Positions 32,401 through 42,871 of a stretch of DNA of 64,000 nt are shown in pieces. Numbering within the stretch: the first letter of the stretch is position 1; each line of letters starts with the position of its first letter. The position numbers and the translations under genes are program-made. The notes beneath the pieces are model-generated. The model made no database searches and was not told the DNA's origin. It saw nothing but the letters and a program-made list of their open reading frames with translations. Source of the DNA: Pontibacterium sp964228735 (lineage in GTDB: Bacteria; Pseudomonadota; Gammaproteobacteria; Pseudomonadales; Balneatricaceae); the NCBI RefSeq assembly GCF_964228735.1, contig NZ_CAXRBQ010000075.1:10131-74130 (forward strand), in the 5' to 3' direction.

Positions 32401-33711
32401 CTACAGGATACCAAACGAACGCGTGCGGGACAATGCGAAGCTGTGCCACGATACGTTAAAACCGCCGCTTTTCGTGTCCCAATTTTCACAAACACAGATC
32501 CCGGGCACCGCAACGACTTCATCGCCTGATTTTAACAGCGGCCAATGGGCTTTTAACCAAGGGGGAATTCCAGCTTCCTGCAGCAGTTTTTTTACCGTGC
32601 AGCTGCCTCCGCGTCCTACTGGTCGGCAACGCTCACCGCTTTTGCGGCGCTCTAGACAGATACCATCCAAGGTTTTCAGCCCTACCTCGGAAGGCTCGAC
32701 CAATAAATAGCCATCTCCTAACTTATGCTCTCCGGGACTCAACTCACTCAGATTGAGCGGCTCACCGGTTTGACGCTCCGTCAGGTACAACGCCTGCTGA
32801 TAGCGACGGATCACCAGGCCACCCAGCCTGAGCTGTGGCTGTGCATCAGCCCTGGCGTCAATCAGCGTCTTCTGGATCTCCAGCAGCTGCGGTTGGTTTA
32901 ACAACAATCCGCTTCCCAGTTCAACCCAGCGCCGCAGAAGATGATGCTGCCGTTCTTCGGAGAACCCTGCCATCTGAGTGAGCTGCAGCTCACCCAAACT
33001 ACCAATCAAAGCAGAAAGGTCCCGATCCAGATACTCCGCCAACAACCGCTGCGACGCACCAAGCTGTTCTGCCGTCGCCAATCCACGCTGCCGAAAGCCA
33101 GGCCAACGCTTTTCGAGTACTGGTAGCACATTAAGCCGCAGGAAGTTGCGGTCATAACGATCCGACTGGTTGCTGGGATCGTCGATCCACTGCAAGCCAT
33201 GCTGTTCGGCGTATGCTTCAAGCTCCTGGCGTAGCATGCCTAAAAGCGGGCGGTACAACATTCCCGATTCCAAATCACGGTTTTTCGGAATGCCTGACAA
33301 CCCCTTCAAGCCGGCACCACGCAACAAACGGAAGAGCAGGGTTTCGACCTGGTCATCACCATGATGACCTAATAAAAGACAATCTCCATTCGTCATAATC
33401 GACTTAAAGGCTTCATAGCGTGCACGCCGCGCGGCATCTTCAGAACAAGACTCAGGAAAGGCATCGAGGGAGATATGTTTCAGCCCAAGTTGTTTAGCTT
33501 GATTCGCGGAGAACGCAGCCCAGCTATCCGCCGACTGCTGCAGATGATGGTTGACGTGTAAAACCAGAAGACGATCAGGAGGCAGAGTTTTGTTAGCCAG
33601 ATGCAACAACACCTGGGAATCGAGCCCACCGCTATGACCGATTAGCCAGCGTTTGGGCTCGAGCATCTGCTGCAACTGCGCTTTAAAGCGTTTTTCAATT
33701 GCAGCAGACAT
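32401..33711 (-). CDS. tilS: tRNA(Ile)-lysidine synthase TilS
   Basis: 436 residues. PP-loop motif HSGGLDSQ near 25, central MesJ-type domain, and a C-terminal TilS domain (KSGERCRPVGRGGSCTVKKLLQEAGIPPW is spread over about 370-400). It converts the cytidine at the wobble position of tRNA-Ile(CAU) to lysidine. The open frame ends in SFGIL shortly before pyrG. Located between accA and pyrG as in pseudomonads. Confidence 0.96.
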   Translation of the reverse strand: MSAAIEKRFKAQLQQMLEPKRWLIGHSGGLDSQVLLHLANKTLPPDRLLVLHVNHHLQQSADSWAAFSANQAKQLGLKHISLDAFPESCSEDAARRARYEAFKSIMTNGDCLLLGHHGDDQVETLLFRLLRGAGLKGLSGIPKNRDLESGMLYRPLLGMLRQELEAYAEQHGLQWIDDPSNQSDRYDRNFLRLNVLPVLEKRWPGFRQRGLATAEQLGASQRLLAEYLDRDLSALIGSLGELQLTQMAGFSEERQHHLLRRWVELGSGLLLNQPQLLEIQKTLIDARADAQPQLRLGGLVIRRYQQALYLTERQTGEPLNLSELSPGEHKLGDGYLLVEPSEVGLKTLDGICLERRKSGERCRPVGRGGSCTVKKLLQEAGIPPWLKAHWPLLKSGDEVVAVPGICVCENWDTKSGGFNVSWHSFALSRTRSFGIL

Positions 33712-33731
33712 CAGGAGAAGTAAGCTTTCAC

Positions 33732-34694
33732 TTACTGTTCGGAATTGATTCCGTAAGCCATCAGGCGCTCGTAACGGCGCTCCAGCAGCTCATCTTCAGA
33801 GAAACCTTCCAGCTTCTCCAGTGTTTCCAGAAGGTGCTTCTTCAGGTTCGCAGCCATCAGCGCCTGATCGCGGTGTGCACCACCCAGTGGTTCACTTACG
33901 ATCTGATCCACCAAGCCCAGCTCGAACAGACGATCTGCTGTAATACCCATCGCTTTCGCCGCATCGGATGCGCGCTCGGCGCTCTTCCACAGAATGGACG
34001 CACAGCCTTCAGGGGAGATTACAGAGTAAGTGCCATACTGCAGCATCAGCAGTTCGTCACATACACCGATTGCCAGCGCACCACCGGAACCACCTTCACC
34101 GATAACGGTCGAGATCACCGGGGTTTTCAGGCTGGACAGCTTCAGCAGGTTAAAGGCAATCGCCTCGGACTGACCACGCTCTTCTGCGTCGATACCCGGG
34201 TAGGCCCCTGGGGTGTCGATGAAAGTCATCACTGGCATCTTGAAGCGCTCAGCCATCTCCATCAGGCGCAGTGCTTTACGGTAACCTTCAGGACGCGGCA
34301 TGCCGAAGTTACGTGACACCTTCTCTTTTACTTCGCGACCTTTCTGGTGACCAATTACCATCACCGGCTTGCCTTCGATACGTGCGATACCACCCACGAT
34401 TGCCTGGTCGTCAGAGAAGTGACGGTCGCCGTGCAGTTCGTCAAAGTCGTCGAAGATGTGCTCAACGTAGTCCAGGGTGTATGGACGCTGCGGGTGACGT
34501 GCCAACTGGGAGATCTGCCATGCAGACAGATCAGAGAAGATGGATTCGGTCAGCGTACGGCTTTTCTCTTCCAGCTTTTCCAGTTCTTCGGAGATATTCA
34601 GACCGTCGTTGTCATCGCTGACCAGACGTAGTTCATCGATTTTTGCCTGCAGCTCAGCGATCGGCTGCTCAAAATCCAGGTAATTCGGATTCAT
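33732..34694 (-). CDS. accA: Acetyl-CoA carboxylase carboxyltransferase subunit alpha
   Basis: 320 residues with the carboxyltransferase core (TFIDTPGAYPGIDAEERGQSEAI; GEGGSGGALAIGVCD). With AccD it transfers CO2 from biotin-AccB to acetyl-CoA, giving malonyl-CoA for fatty-acid synthesis. Conserved order dnaE-accA-tilS; the 145-base gap to dnaE could carry its own promoter. Confidence 0.98.
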   Translation of the reverse strand: MNPNYLDFEQPIAELQAKIDELRLVSDDNDGLNISEELEKLEEKSRTLTESIFSDLSAWQISQLARHPQRPYTLDYVEHIFDDFDELHGDRHFSDDQAIVGGIARIEGKPVMVIGHQKGREVKEKVSRNFGMPRPEGYRKALRLMEMAERFKMPVMTFIDTPGAYPGIDAEERGQSEAIAFNLLKLSSLKTPVISTVIGEGGSGGALAIGVCDELLMLQYGTYSVISPEGCASILWKSAERASDAAKAMGITADRLFELGLVDQIVSEPLGGAHRDQALMAANLKKHLLETLEKLEGFSEDELLERRYERLMAYGINSEQ

Positions 34695-34839
34695 GCTGTC
34701 CCGTTCTTATCAAAAATTCGTTACTTTGATCGGATCAAAAAATTGCACTAAGTGTACCTGCTTGCCCCTTTAAGGACCAGACTGGATAGGTCACTCATGC
34801 ATCAATCTCTGCGGTTTATGCATTCCGACAGGAGATAGG

Positions 34840-37800
34840 TCAGTAACGCAGTCTGACCGCATCACCGCCAAATTTATCCATCAGCTTAATAATCAGGTCA
34901 TCATTGGCCTGCACTGCCCAGCCGGAACCTAGTTTCAGCGTTGCCGCCGCATCTTCCCGACGGAAGCGTAGCGTCACCGGAAGAGACCCGTTTCCACGAT
35001 AAGATTGCAAAATATCTGAAAGTTCTTTCAGGCGGCGACCGGCCAGATGACTGGCATCACAACTGATTTCAACGCTATTGGCGTACTGGGCACGGGCCTG
35101 CGGGATATCGAGCACTTTGCTGCCCTTAACCTTAATCCCCCCGGAGAAGTTATCCTCAGCCACCTCCCCTTCCACGATCAACACAGCGTCTTTGTTGATC
35201 ATGTTTCGCGCCTGATCGTAGGTCTCGCCATAGAGGGTGACATCGATGCGGGCACTGCGGTCATCCAGGGTAACAAAGCAGATCGGGTCACCTTTCTTGG
35301 TTTTCTTCAGGCGCAGATCGACGACCAAACCTGCCATTTTTTGAGTGGCGCCACGCACTGGCTGAACTTCAACAATCTTTTTGCTGATAAAGTTACGCAG
35401 CTCTGATTCGTACTCATCGATCGGGTGACCGGTCAGGTACAGGCCCAGGGTGTCTTTTTCACCCTGCAGGCGCTCCTTGTCGGTCCACTCGCGTACCCGC
35501 TGGTATTTCTCGTATGGATCGCTCTCGGATTCCTCTTCCGCAGCACCGAACAGGTCGAACATACCCGCGTCCTGGTTGCGGGCACTTTGATCCGCTGCTT
35601 TCAGGGCATCGGGGATTGCCTCCCACAACACGGCACGGTGTGCGCCCATATTGTCCAGCGCACCGGAGCGAACCAGGGCTTCCAGAACACGTTTGTTCAG
35701 TTTCTTGGCCCCAACGCGTTCACAGAAATCGAACAGATCCTTAAATGGACCACCTTCCGCACGGGCCGACACAATGGCTTCAATCGGGCCTTCACCCACA
35801 CCTTTGATTGCACCGAGGCCGTAGATGATGACGCCTTCGTCATTCACGGTGAACATATACTCACCGCTGTTCACGTCCGGCAGCGCCGGCGGAATACCCA
35901 TCTGGCGGCATTCCTCAATGAAGATCACCACTTTGTCGGTGTTCTGCATATCGGAGGACATTACCGCCGCCATAAACGGTGCCGGGTAATGCGCCTTCAG
36001 CCAGGCCGTTTGGTAGGAGACCAGCGCGTAGGCCGCGGAGTGGGATTTGTTAAAACCGTAACCTGCGAATTTCTCTACCAGGTCGAAGATGTTCCCGGCC
36101 AGGTCTTTGTCGATACCGTTTTCAACAGAACCATCAAGGAAGGATGCCCGCTGCTTCGCCATCTCCTCCGGTTTCTTCTTACCCATCGCACGACGCAGCA
36201 TATCTGCCCCACCGAGGGTATAACCAGCCATCACCTGGGCAATCTGCATTACCTGTTCCTGATACAGGATGATGCCGTAGGTCGGTTCCAGGACTGGCTG
36301 CAAACTGTCGAGCTGGTAATCCGGGTGCGGCCATGCCATCTCGGCACGACCGTGCTTACGGTTGATGAAGTCGTCTACCATGCCCGACTGCAATGGGCCC
36401 GGACGGAACAGCGCCACCAGTGCGACGATGTCTTCAAAGCGGGACGGCAACAGACGGCGTACCAGGTCCTTCATACCGCTGGATTCCAGCTGGAATACCG
36501 CAGTGGTCTCGGCTGCCTGCAACAGATCGAAGGTCTTTTTGTCCTCCAGATCGATCAGGGCGATATCGAGTGGCTCTTCACCCTGCTTCGCCTTTTTACT
36601 GTTTATCGTCTGCAGCGCCCAGTCGATGATGGTCAGGGTCCTCAGACCCAGGAAGTCGAACTTAACGAGCCCGGCTTCCTCTACGTCGTTTTTATCAAAC
36701 TGGGTAACCAGGCCGTTACCCTCTTCATCACAGAGGGTGGCCGCGAAGTCTGTGAGTTTGGTTGGCGCAATTACCACACCACCCGCGTGCTTACCGGTAC
36801 CACGGGTGACACCCTCCAGCTTGTAGGCCATATCCATGATCTCTTGAGCCTCTTCGCTGCTTGCAACGAAGTCACGCAGAAGCGGCTCCTGATCCATCGC
36901 CTTTTGGAGGGTGATACCTACCTCGAACGGAATCAGCTTGGAGAGTTTGTCGGCCAGACCGAATGGCTTGCCTTGCACACGGGCCACGTCGCGCACCACC
37001 GCCTTCGCAGCCATGGTACCGAATGTCACGATCTGCGATACCGCGTCCTTACCGTAGGTGCGGGCTACGTAGTCGATAACCTTATCGCGGTTATCCATGC
37101 AGAAATCGATATCAAAGTCGGGCATGGATACACGTTCCGGGTTCAGGAATCGCTCGAACAGCAGGTCATATTCAAGTGGATCCAGATCGGTGATCTTCTG
37201 CGCATAGGCCACCAGGGAACCAGCACCGGAGCCTCGTCCCGGCCCTACCGGAACGCCGTTTTCCTTACCCCACTTGATAAAGTCCATTACGATCAGGAAG
37301 TAACCTGGGAAACCCATCTGGATAATGATATCCAGCTCAAACTCCAGGCGGTCGTAATATTCCTTTTTTTTGGCTTCGTAGTCCGGATCTTGCCTATCGA
37401 GCAGAATTTCGAGACGCTCATCAAGGCCTTCGTAGGACACCTTACGGAAATAGTCATCCATCAACATCCCTTCCGGGATCGGATACTTCGGTAGATAGTA
37501 AGTGCCCAGTTCGATATCAATGTTACAGCGCTTGGCGATCTCTACCGTATTCTCGAGTGCGCTCGGAATATCCTCAAACAGCTCAGCCATCTCGTCCGCG
37601 CTGCGGAAGTACTGCTGTTCACTGTAATCACGCGGACGTGTTGGATCTTCCTGTACGCGCCCCTGGTTGATGCAGACTCGCACCTCGTGGGCTTCGAAAT
37701 CATCCGGCTTGACGAACATCACATCGTTGGTAGCCACAACTGGGCAACCGGTTGCATGGGCCAAATCAACACTACCGTGTACGACCTGCTCTTCCCCGGC

Positions 37801-38331
37801 CCGCCCTGTACGCTGAAGCTCCAGATAGAAACGATTGGGAAAGATCTGCATCCAGCTTTCAAGCAGCGACTGCGCACTGCCATTGTCAGCCAGAATTGCA
37901 CGCCCAATATCGCCGTCTTTCGCACCCGACAGCGCTATCAGCCCTTCTGACTTTGCTGCGATCCACTCCTTGGTAACAACAGCCTTATCCAGAACGTAGT
38001 TCTGCCCCTGCTCGTAGGCGAGTGAAATCAGCTCCATCAGGTTGCGATAACCCTTGCCGTTGTTGACCAACAGGGTTAGACGGCTCGGCGGTAACTCAGG
38101 CTGCTCCGGGTCATAAACCCACATGTCACTGCCACAAATTGGTTTAACGCCCGCACCTAACGCGGCCTTGTAGAACTTAACCAGGGCAAACAGGTTTACC
38201 TGGTCAGTCATTGCGACGGCAGGCATCGCATTGGATTTCGCGGCCTTCACCAGCTCTTTAACTCGAACCAGTCCATCAACCAGAGAAAATTCGGTATGCA
38301 CCCGCAGGTGTACAAATTTAGGATCAGCCAT
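34840..38331 (-). CDS. dnaE: DNA polymerase III subunit alpha
   Basis: 1163 residues from ATG 38331 (MADPKFVHLRVHTEFS); the longer frame to 38355 overlaps rnhB and is unlikely. PHP domain at the N-terminus, polymerase palm with the PDFDIDFC motif (about 400), VGPGRGSGAGS, fingers, clamp-binding region and a C-terminal OB domain. It is the replicative polymerase of the chromosome. Sits between rnhB and accA, as in E. coli. Confidence 0.98.
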   Translation of the reverse strand: MADPKFVHLRVHTEFSLVDGLVRVKELVKAAKSNAMPAVAMTDQVNLFALVKFYKAALGAGVKPICGSDMWVYDPEQPELPPSRLTLLVNNGKGYRNLMELISLAYEQGQNYVLDKAVVTKEWIAAKSEGLIALSGAKDGDIGRAILADNGSAQSLLESWMQIFPNRFYLELQRTGRAGEEQVVHGSVDLAHATGCPVVATNDVMFVKPDDFEAHEVRVCINQGRVQEDPTRPRDYSEQQYFRSADEMAELFEDIPSALENTVEIAKRCNIDIELGTYYLPKYPIPEGMLMDDYFRKVSYEGLDERLEILLDRQDPDYEAKKKEYYDRLEFELDIIIQMGFPGYFLIVMDFIKWGKENGVPVGPGRGSGAGSLVAYAQKITDLDPLEYDLLFERFLNPERVSMPDFDIDFCMDNRDKVIDYVARTYGKDAVSQIVTFGTMAAKAVVRDVARVQGKPFGLADKLSKLIPFEVGITLQKAMDQEPLLRDFVASSEEAQEIMDMAYKLEGVTRGTGKHAGGVVIAPTKLTDFAATLCDEEGNGLVTQFDKNDVEEAGLVKFDFLGLRTLTIIDWALQTINSKKAKQGEEPLDIALIDLEDKKTFDLLQAAETTAVFQLESSGMKDLVRRLLPSRFEDIVALVALFRPGPLQSGMVDDFINRKHGRAEMAWPHPDYQLDSLQPVLEPTYGIILYQEQVMQIAQVMAGYTLGGADMLRRAMGKKKPEEMAKQRASFLDGSVENGIDKDLAGNIFDLVEKFAGYGFNKSHSAAYALVSYQTAWLKAHYPAPFMAAVMSSDMQNTDKVVIFIEECRQMGIPPALPDVNSGEYMFTVNDEGVIIYGLGAIKGVGEGPIEAIVSARAEGGPFKDLFDFCERVGAKKLNKRVLEALVRSGALDNMGAHRAVLWEAIPDALKAADQSARNQDAGMFDLFGAAEEESESDPYEKYQRVREWTDKERLQGEKDTLGLYLTGHPIDEYESELRNFISKKIVEVQPVRGATQKMAGLVVDLRLKKTKKGDPICFVTLDDRSARIDVTLYGETYDQARNMINKDAVLIVEGEVAEDNFSGGIKVKGSKVLDIPQARAQYANSVEISCDASHLAGRRLKELSDILQSYRGNGSLPVTLRFRREDAAATLKLGSGWAVQANDDLIIKLMDKFGGDAVRLRY

Positions 38332-38344
38332 AAGCGGTATGCCG

Positions 38345-38941
38345 TTATTCTGCAATCAATTCACGCACCGGACGAAAGCTTCGTCGGTGTTCAGCCAGTG
38401 GGCCATGTTTTTTCAGAGCTTCAAAGTGTGCGGAAGTAGGGTAACCTTTGTGTTTGGCAAAACCATACTCAGGGAAACGGGCATCCAGCGCCTTCATCTC
38501 CCGGTCTCGCACAACCTTTGCCAAGATAGAGGCAGCAGAGATCTCTTTGATTTTTGAGTCTCCCTTTACCACCGGCTCAGACGGGTAAGGTAATTCAGGA
38601 CAACGGTTGCCATCCACATAAACATACTCGGGCTGAACTGACAGCCCCAATACAGCTCGCTGCATCGCCAGCATAGTGGCATGCAGTATGTTTAACTCAT
38701 CAATCTCGGCCGGTGTCGCTGAAGCGACGCACCAAGCCAGCGCCTTCTCTACGATCTCGTCATAAAGGAGCTCACGCTTCTTTTCGGACAGTTTCTTTGA
38801 GTCCGCCAAACCCTCTATTGGCTTAGCCGGGTTAAGAATCACAGCGGCGGTCACCACGTTACCCACAAGGGGACCACGTCCTACTTCATCGACCCCAGCA
38901 ATCACCTGCTGCTCCGAGAAGTCAAAGCCAAGACTTTCCAT
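38345..38941 (-). CDS. rnhB: Ribonuclease HII
   Basis: 198 residues from ATG 38941, which overlaps the lpxB stop (TGATG). Motif AGVDEVGRGPLVGNVV supplies the first acidic residues (DE), and SKKLSEKKRE is the conserved basic motif. It removes ribonucleotides from DNA. Part of the lpxD-fabZ-lpxA-lpxB-rnhB-dnaE operon. Confidence 0.97.
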   Translation of the reverse strand: MESLGFDFSEQQVIAGVDEVGRGPLVGNVVTAAVILNPAKPIEGLADSKKLSEKKRELLYDEIVEKALAWCVASATPAEIDELNILHATMLAMQRAVLGLSVQPEYVYVDGNRCPELPYPSEPVVKGDSKIKEISAASILAKVVRDREMKALDARFPEYGFAKHKGYPTSAHFEALKKHGPLAEHRRSFRPVRELIAE

Positions 38942-40098
38942 CAAAGTACGCCCCTTGACTGTAACAGGTGCACTACGGCATCAGCCGCTTTTTCGTCTGC
39001 ATCCATATTCAGCTGTTCGTGGATCTGTGCAAAACGTGTAGCCAAATGTGAACGATAGGCATCATCCTGTAACGCTTTCAGGATCGCCGGCCCAAGTACA
39101 TCGGGCGTTACATCGTCCTGCAGGATTTCCGGCACCAAAGACTCATCCGCCAATAGGTTAGGTAAAGAGATAAAACGACTCTTCACCATGCGGGAATAGA
39201 TCGAATAGGTCAGCCCGGCCATTTTATAAGCTACAACCATGGGCTTTTGCAGCAGTGTTGCTTCCAGGGTAGCCGTGCCGGAGGCGATCAGTATCGCATC
39301 GGAGATCGCCATCACTTCGCGGGAATTTTTCATCACCAGCTGTACGTTAAGCTCGCCAAACTTCTCATTAATCAACTGGTGCAGCTGATCGTGCCGATGC
39401 TCGTTGGCGGCAGGAATCACAAAACGCACATTGTTGACACGTTCGGACAACCAACGCGCGGTTTCCAGAAACGGCTCGGACAGATACTTCAATTCACTAC
39501 CACGGCTGCCAGGCAATATCGCAATGATCGTTTCCCCGTCTTTAACGGCAAAACGCTTGCGTGCCTCTGCGACATTCACGCCTGCTGGAATCTTGGTGGC
39601 GAGCGGGTGCCCCACAAATGCCACACTTTGCTGTGTAGGTGCGTAGTGCTGGGCTTCGAACGGGAACAGGCTTAACACAAGATCAGTGGTTTTCTTGATC
39701 TTGTAGATACGTTTTTGCTTCCACGCCCAGACCGATGGACTGACGTAATGGACCGTGGGAATACCTGCCTCCTTAAGCCAACCTTCAAGCTTAAGGTTAA
39801 AATCCGGTGCATCAACACCCACAAATAGATCTGGAGGATCAGCGAGAAAGTGATCTCTTAGCTTGCGACGGACTTCCAGCAGTTCACGCAACCGGCTTAA
39901 CACTTCTACCAGCCCCATCACTGAAAGGCGCTCCATCGGAACATGTGACTGACAACCTGCAGCCAGCATCAGCTCACCACCAATACCCTCAAACTCAGCG
40001 TCAGGAAAACGTTTTTTCAGTGCCTTGATCAGTCCGGAGCCTAGGATGTCGCCGGAAGCCTCTCCGGCAACAATGCCGATACGAAGTGGTTTAGACAC
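38941..40098 (-). CDS. lpxB: Lipid-A-disaccharide synthase
   Basis: 385 residues. GEASGDILGSGLI near 12-24 is the family's N-terminal signature. This peripheral membrane glycosyltransferase joins UDP-2,3-diacylglucosamine and lipid X to form the lipid A disaccharide. Nine bases downstream of lpxA. Confidence 0.97.
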   Translation of the reverse strand: MSKPLRIGIVAGEASGDILGSGLIKALKKRFPDAEFEGIGGELMLAAGCQSHVPMERLSVMGLVEVLSRLRELLEVRRKLRDHFLADPPDLFVGVDAPDFNLKLEGWLKEAGIPTVHYVSPSVWAWKQKRIYKIKKTTDLVLSLFPFEAQHYAPTQQSVAFVGHPLATKIPAGVNVAEARKRFAVKDGETIIAILPGSRGSELKYLSEPFLETARWLSERVNNVRFVIPAANEHRHDQLHQLINEKFGELNVQLVMKNSREVMAISDAILIASGTATLEATLLQKPMVVAYKMAGLTYSIYSRMVKSRFISLPNLLADESLVPEILQDDVTPDVLGPAILKALQDDAYRSHLATRFAQIHEQLNMDADEKAADAVVHLLQSRGVL

Positions 40099-40107
40099 GG
40101 CAGTACC

Positions 40108-40878
40108 CTAACGGATAATGCCGCGTGGAGAATTTTCTAGGAAGGTAATCAGCGGAGTAACTTCTGGCGTTTTCAACGCCATCTCCTTGAGAGAGTCCAA
40201 GGCCTGATCGACCGTTAGTTTTTGACGGTAAATCACTTTATAGGCGCGACGCAGATCGCGCAGGGCGTCTGCCGAATAACCACGGCGTTTGAGCCCCTCG
40301 ACATTTATACCATGGGGCTTCGCGGGGTTACCGGTGGCCATCACATAATCCGGCACATCTTTCAGCACTACTGTCCCGGCACCACACATAACGTGCGAAC
40401 CGATATGACAGAACTGATGGACCGCAGTAAAGCCACCCAAAATCGCCCAATCACCGACATGCACATGCCCGGCAACTGCCACGTTATTTGCCATGATAAC
40501 GTTATCGCCGACTACGCAGTCATGGGCTACATGTGCATTGGCCATAAACAGGTTATGGCTACCGATGATCGTTTCGCCCTTATCCTGAACGGTGCCCCGA
40601 TGAATAGTGACACCTTCCCGGATTGTATTGTTATCACCGATCACCAGCGTAGTTGGCTCTCCGGCGTACTTCTTGTCCTGGCAGTCCTCGCCCACGGAAG
40701 CGAACTGGAAAATGCGGTTATTTTTTCCGATTGTAGTCGGTCCCTTAATGACTACATGCGGACCAATAACCGTTCCAGCACCGATCTCCACATTCGGCCC
40801 CACAATACTCCAGGGGCCTACCTCGACATCATCAGCAACCTTTGCAGACGGATCGATAATGGCACGGGCGTCAATCAA
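40108..40878 (-). CDS. lpxA: UDP-N-acetylglucosamine acyltransferase
   Basis: 256 residues. Left-handed beta-helix hexapeptide repeats (IGAGTVIGPHVVIKGPT and following) with the catalytic His in HVAHDC (about 125). First step of lipid A synthesis, adding a 3-hydroxyacyl chain to UDP-GlcNAc. Two bases after fabZ. Confidence 0.97.
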   Translation of the reverse strand: MIDARAIIDPSAKVADDVEVGPWSIVGPNVEIGAGTVIGPHVVIKGPTTIGKNNRIFQFASVGEDCQDKKYAGEPTTLVIGDNNTIREGVTIHRGTVQDKGETIIGSHNLFMANAHVAHDCVVGDNVIMANNVAVAGHVHVGDWAILGGFTAVHQFCHIGSHVMCGAGTVVLKDVPDYVMATGNPAKPHGINVEGLKRRGYSADALRDLRRAYKVIYRQKLTVDQALDSLKEMALKTPEVTPLITFLENSPRGIIR

Positions 40879-40880
40879 AA

Positions 40881-41318
40881 TCAGACCTTCCTATCAGCAC
40901 AGAGAATGGTGGCGGAGCTTACCATGTCGCCCTCAACCGTTGCTTGCACATCAAACTTCCAGATACCACGGCGTTCGGAAATCACCTTAGCTTCCAGTTT
41001 CAACTGGTCACCAGGCACTACTGGACGCTTGAAGCGCAGTTTGTCAGAGCCTACAAAGTAATAGATTGACCCATCCTGCGGCTTCTTGTCCATAGTTTTA
41101 AAGCCCAGAATACCTGCAGCCTGCGCCATCGCTTCCACGATCAAGACACCAGGCATTACCGGGTGATCCGGAAAGTGACCATTAAAGAACGGCTCGTTCA
41201 CTGTCACATTTTTAATCGCAACGATGGAATCACCTTTCTCCAGCTCCAATACCCGATCAACCAACAGAAACGGGTATCGATGTGGCAAGTATTCGCGTAT
41301 TTCGTTCACATCCATCAT
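40881..41318 (-). CDS. fabZ: 3-hydroxyacyl-ACP dehydratase FabZ
   Basis: 145 residues. Hot-dog fold with catalytic His in NGHFPDHPVMPGV and Glu in LIVEAMAQAAG. It dehydrates 3-hydroxyacyl-ACP in fatty-acid elongation, competing with LpxA/LpxD for substrate, which fits its place inside the lipid A operon. ATG 41315 is an equally possible start. Confidence 0.97.
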   Translation of the reverse strand: MMDVNEIREYLPHRYPFLLVDRVLELEKGDSIVAIKNVTVNEPFFNGHFPDHPVMPGVLIVEAMAQAAGILGFKTMDKKPQDGSIYYFVGSDKLRFKRPVVPGDQLKLEAKVISERRGIWKFDVQATVEGDMVSSATILCADRKV

Positions 41319-41324
41319 TGTCGC

Positions 41325-42365
41325 TTAACCTTTAGACCTATCAAGTTTTTCTTCCAGAGATTTTAATCGTTTGGCAAGTTCATCTAACTGACGAAACCTC
41401 ACCACACTCCGCTTCCATTGTTTATGGGGCATCAAACCGGTTCCTGACGAATAGGCCCCCGCCTTTGCGACAGACTTCGAAACCAGCGACATCGCCGTTA
41501 TATGGGTACCATCTGCGATATCCAGATGTCCGGTGATGCCTACGCCGCCTGCTACCGTGCAGCGGGCGCCGATTTTAGTACTTCCGGCAACTGCAGTACA
41601 TCCTGCAATTGCACTATCTTCACCGATATTCACGTTGTGAGCGATCTGAATCTGATTATCGAGTTTGACGCCATCGGCAATAACCGTATCCGCAAGCGCT
41701 CCACGATCAATCGTAGTACCGGCACCAACTTCTACATTCGCCCCAATGCTCACACCGCCCAATTGACTGATCTTGACCCACTTCCCCTTATCCGGGGCAA
41801 AGCCAAAGCCATCAGCGCCAATTACTGCTCCACTGTGAATAAGTGAGTGGGCGCCCACCTTAATATCATCATACAGTGTTACGTTGGCGTTAATTCGCAC
41901 GCCTTTGTCAATATGGCAGCGCGCACCCACAACTGTATTTGGACCGAGATAGGCGCCATCACCAATAACACTCTCGGCACCCACCACCACATTCGCACAG
42001 AGCTGGGCGGATTCAGAGACTTTTGCACTGGGATCTATCTGAACGCCATCCGCGGTTCCGGCTTTAAACACGCCCTGGCGTTCAAAATACCGACTTACCG
42101 TGGCATAACCCAGATATGGATTGCTCATAACCAATGCAGAACAAGGCGCGCTATCGGCATGCTCCTGCGCTACCAGTACCGCACTGGCCTGCGTGTTACA
42201 CAGGCTATCGAGATATCGAGGGTTGGCAAAAAAAGAAAGCTGCCCGTATACCGCATCATCCAGCGTTGCCAGTCCTTCAACCACGCAGGCAGGATCTCCC
42301 CTCAGCTCGGCACCGAGAAGTTTTGCTAACTCATCAAGACGGAAGGAACGGTCTGTCGTAGACAT
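41325..42365 (-). CDS. lpxD: UDP-3-O-acylglucosamine N-acyltransferase
   Basis: 346 residues. N-terminal uridine-binding domain, then hexapeptide repeats and the catalytic His in IQIAHNVNIGEDS (about 240), ending in a helix (LDELAKRLKSLEEKL). It adds the second acyl chain in lipid A synthesis. Start overlaps the end of skp. Confidence 0.97.
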   Translation of the reverse strand: MSTTDRSFRLDELAKLLGAELRGDPACVVEGLATLDDAVYGQLSFFANPRYLDSLCNTQASAVLVAQEHADSAPCSALVMSNPYLGYATVSRYFERQGVFKAGTADGVQIDPSAKVSESAQLCANVVVGAESVIGDGAYLGPNTVVGARCHIDKGVRINANVTLYDDIKVGAHSLIHSGAVIGADGFGFAPDKGKWVKISQLGGVSIGANVEVGAGTTIDRGALADTVIADGVKLDNQIQIAHNVNIGEDSAIAGCTAVAGSTKIGARCTVAGGVGITGHLDIADGTHITAMSLVSKSVAKAGAYSSGTGLMPHKQWKRSVVRFRQLDELAKRLKSLEEKLDRSKG

Positions 42366-42862
42366 TACTGCTTGTTCAGAAGTTCCACGACTTTAGCGGT
42401 AATATCCAACTCAGGCTTAGCGTAGGAGATAGCCGAGCGACTCAGAATAATATCGTAGCCTTCCTGCTGAATAAGATCGTTCACCACCTTATCCACTTTT
42501 GGTCGCATCTCGTTCATAAACGCTTGCTGGCGCTGCAGACCTTCCTGTTGCATCTCTTTACCACGACGCTGGTACTCAGCAAATGCTTTCTTAAACTGTT
42601 CCTGAAGCTGCTCAAGCTGCTCAGGCGACGCAAGTCCACGGTTGGCCTCCAGTTTTTCCTTCGCAGCTTTAGCCTGCTTCTCCAGATCAAGAAGATGTGC
42701 CTGCTTATCCGCCAGCTCTTCCTTTAAGCCAGCATCAAACTGTTTCGCCGCTTCAGTTGCGCGCAGAGCCTGCATCGCATCCAGCACAACAACCTTTTCC
42801 GCCATCACTTGGCCACTTAGCATCACAGCCAGAAGAAATCCTGCAAATTTAATCGGTTTCAT
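42365..42862 (-). CDS. skp: Periplasmic chaperone Skp (OmpH)
   Basis: 165 residues. Sec signal peptide (about 1-21, FAGFLLAVMLSGQVMA) followed by long coiled-coil arms (DLEKQAKAAKEKLEANRG; QLQEQFKKAFAEYQRRG). Trimeric Skp carries unfolded outer-membrane proteins to BamA, encoded immediately upstream. Confidence 0.94.
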   Translation of the reverse strand: MKPIKFAGFLLAVMLSGQVMAEKVVVLDAMQALRATEAAKQFDAGLKEELADKQAHLLDLEKQAKAAKEKLEANRGLASPEQLEQLQEQFKKAFAEYQRRGKEMQQEGLQRQQAFMNEMRPKVDKVVNDLIQQEGYDIILSRSAISYAKPELDITAKVVELLNKQ

Positions 42863-42871
42863 ATCCTCTCC

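Noticed and set aside
35425..37494. 689-residue open frame opposite dnaE
   Set aside because: Antisense shadow caused by codon bias in dnaE; no recognisable domain.
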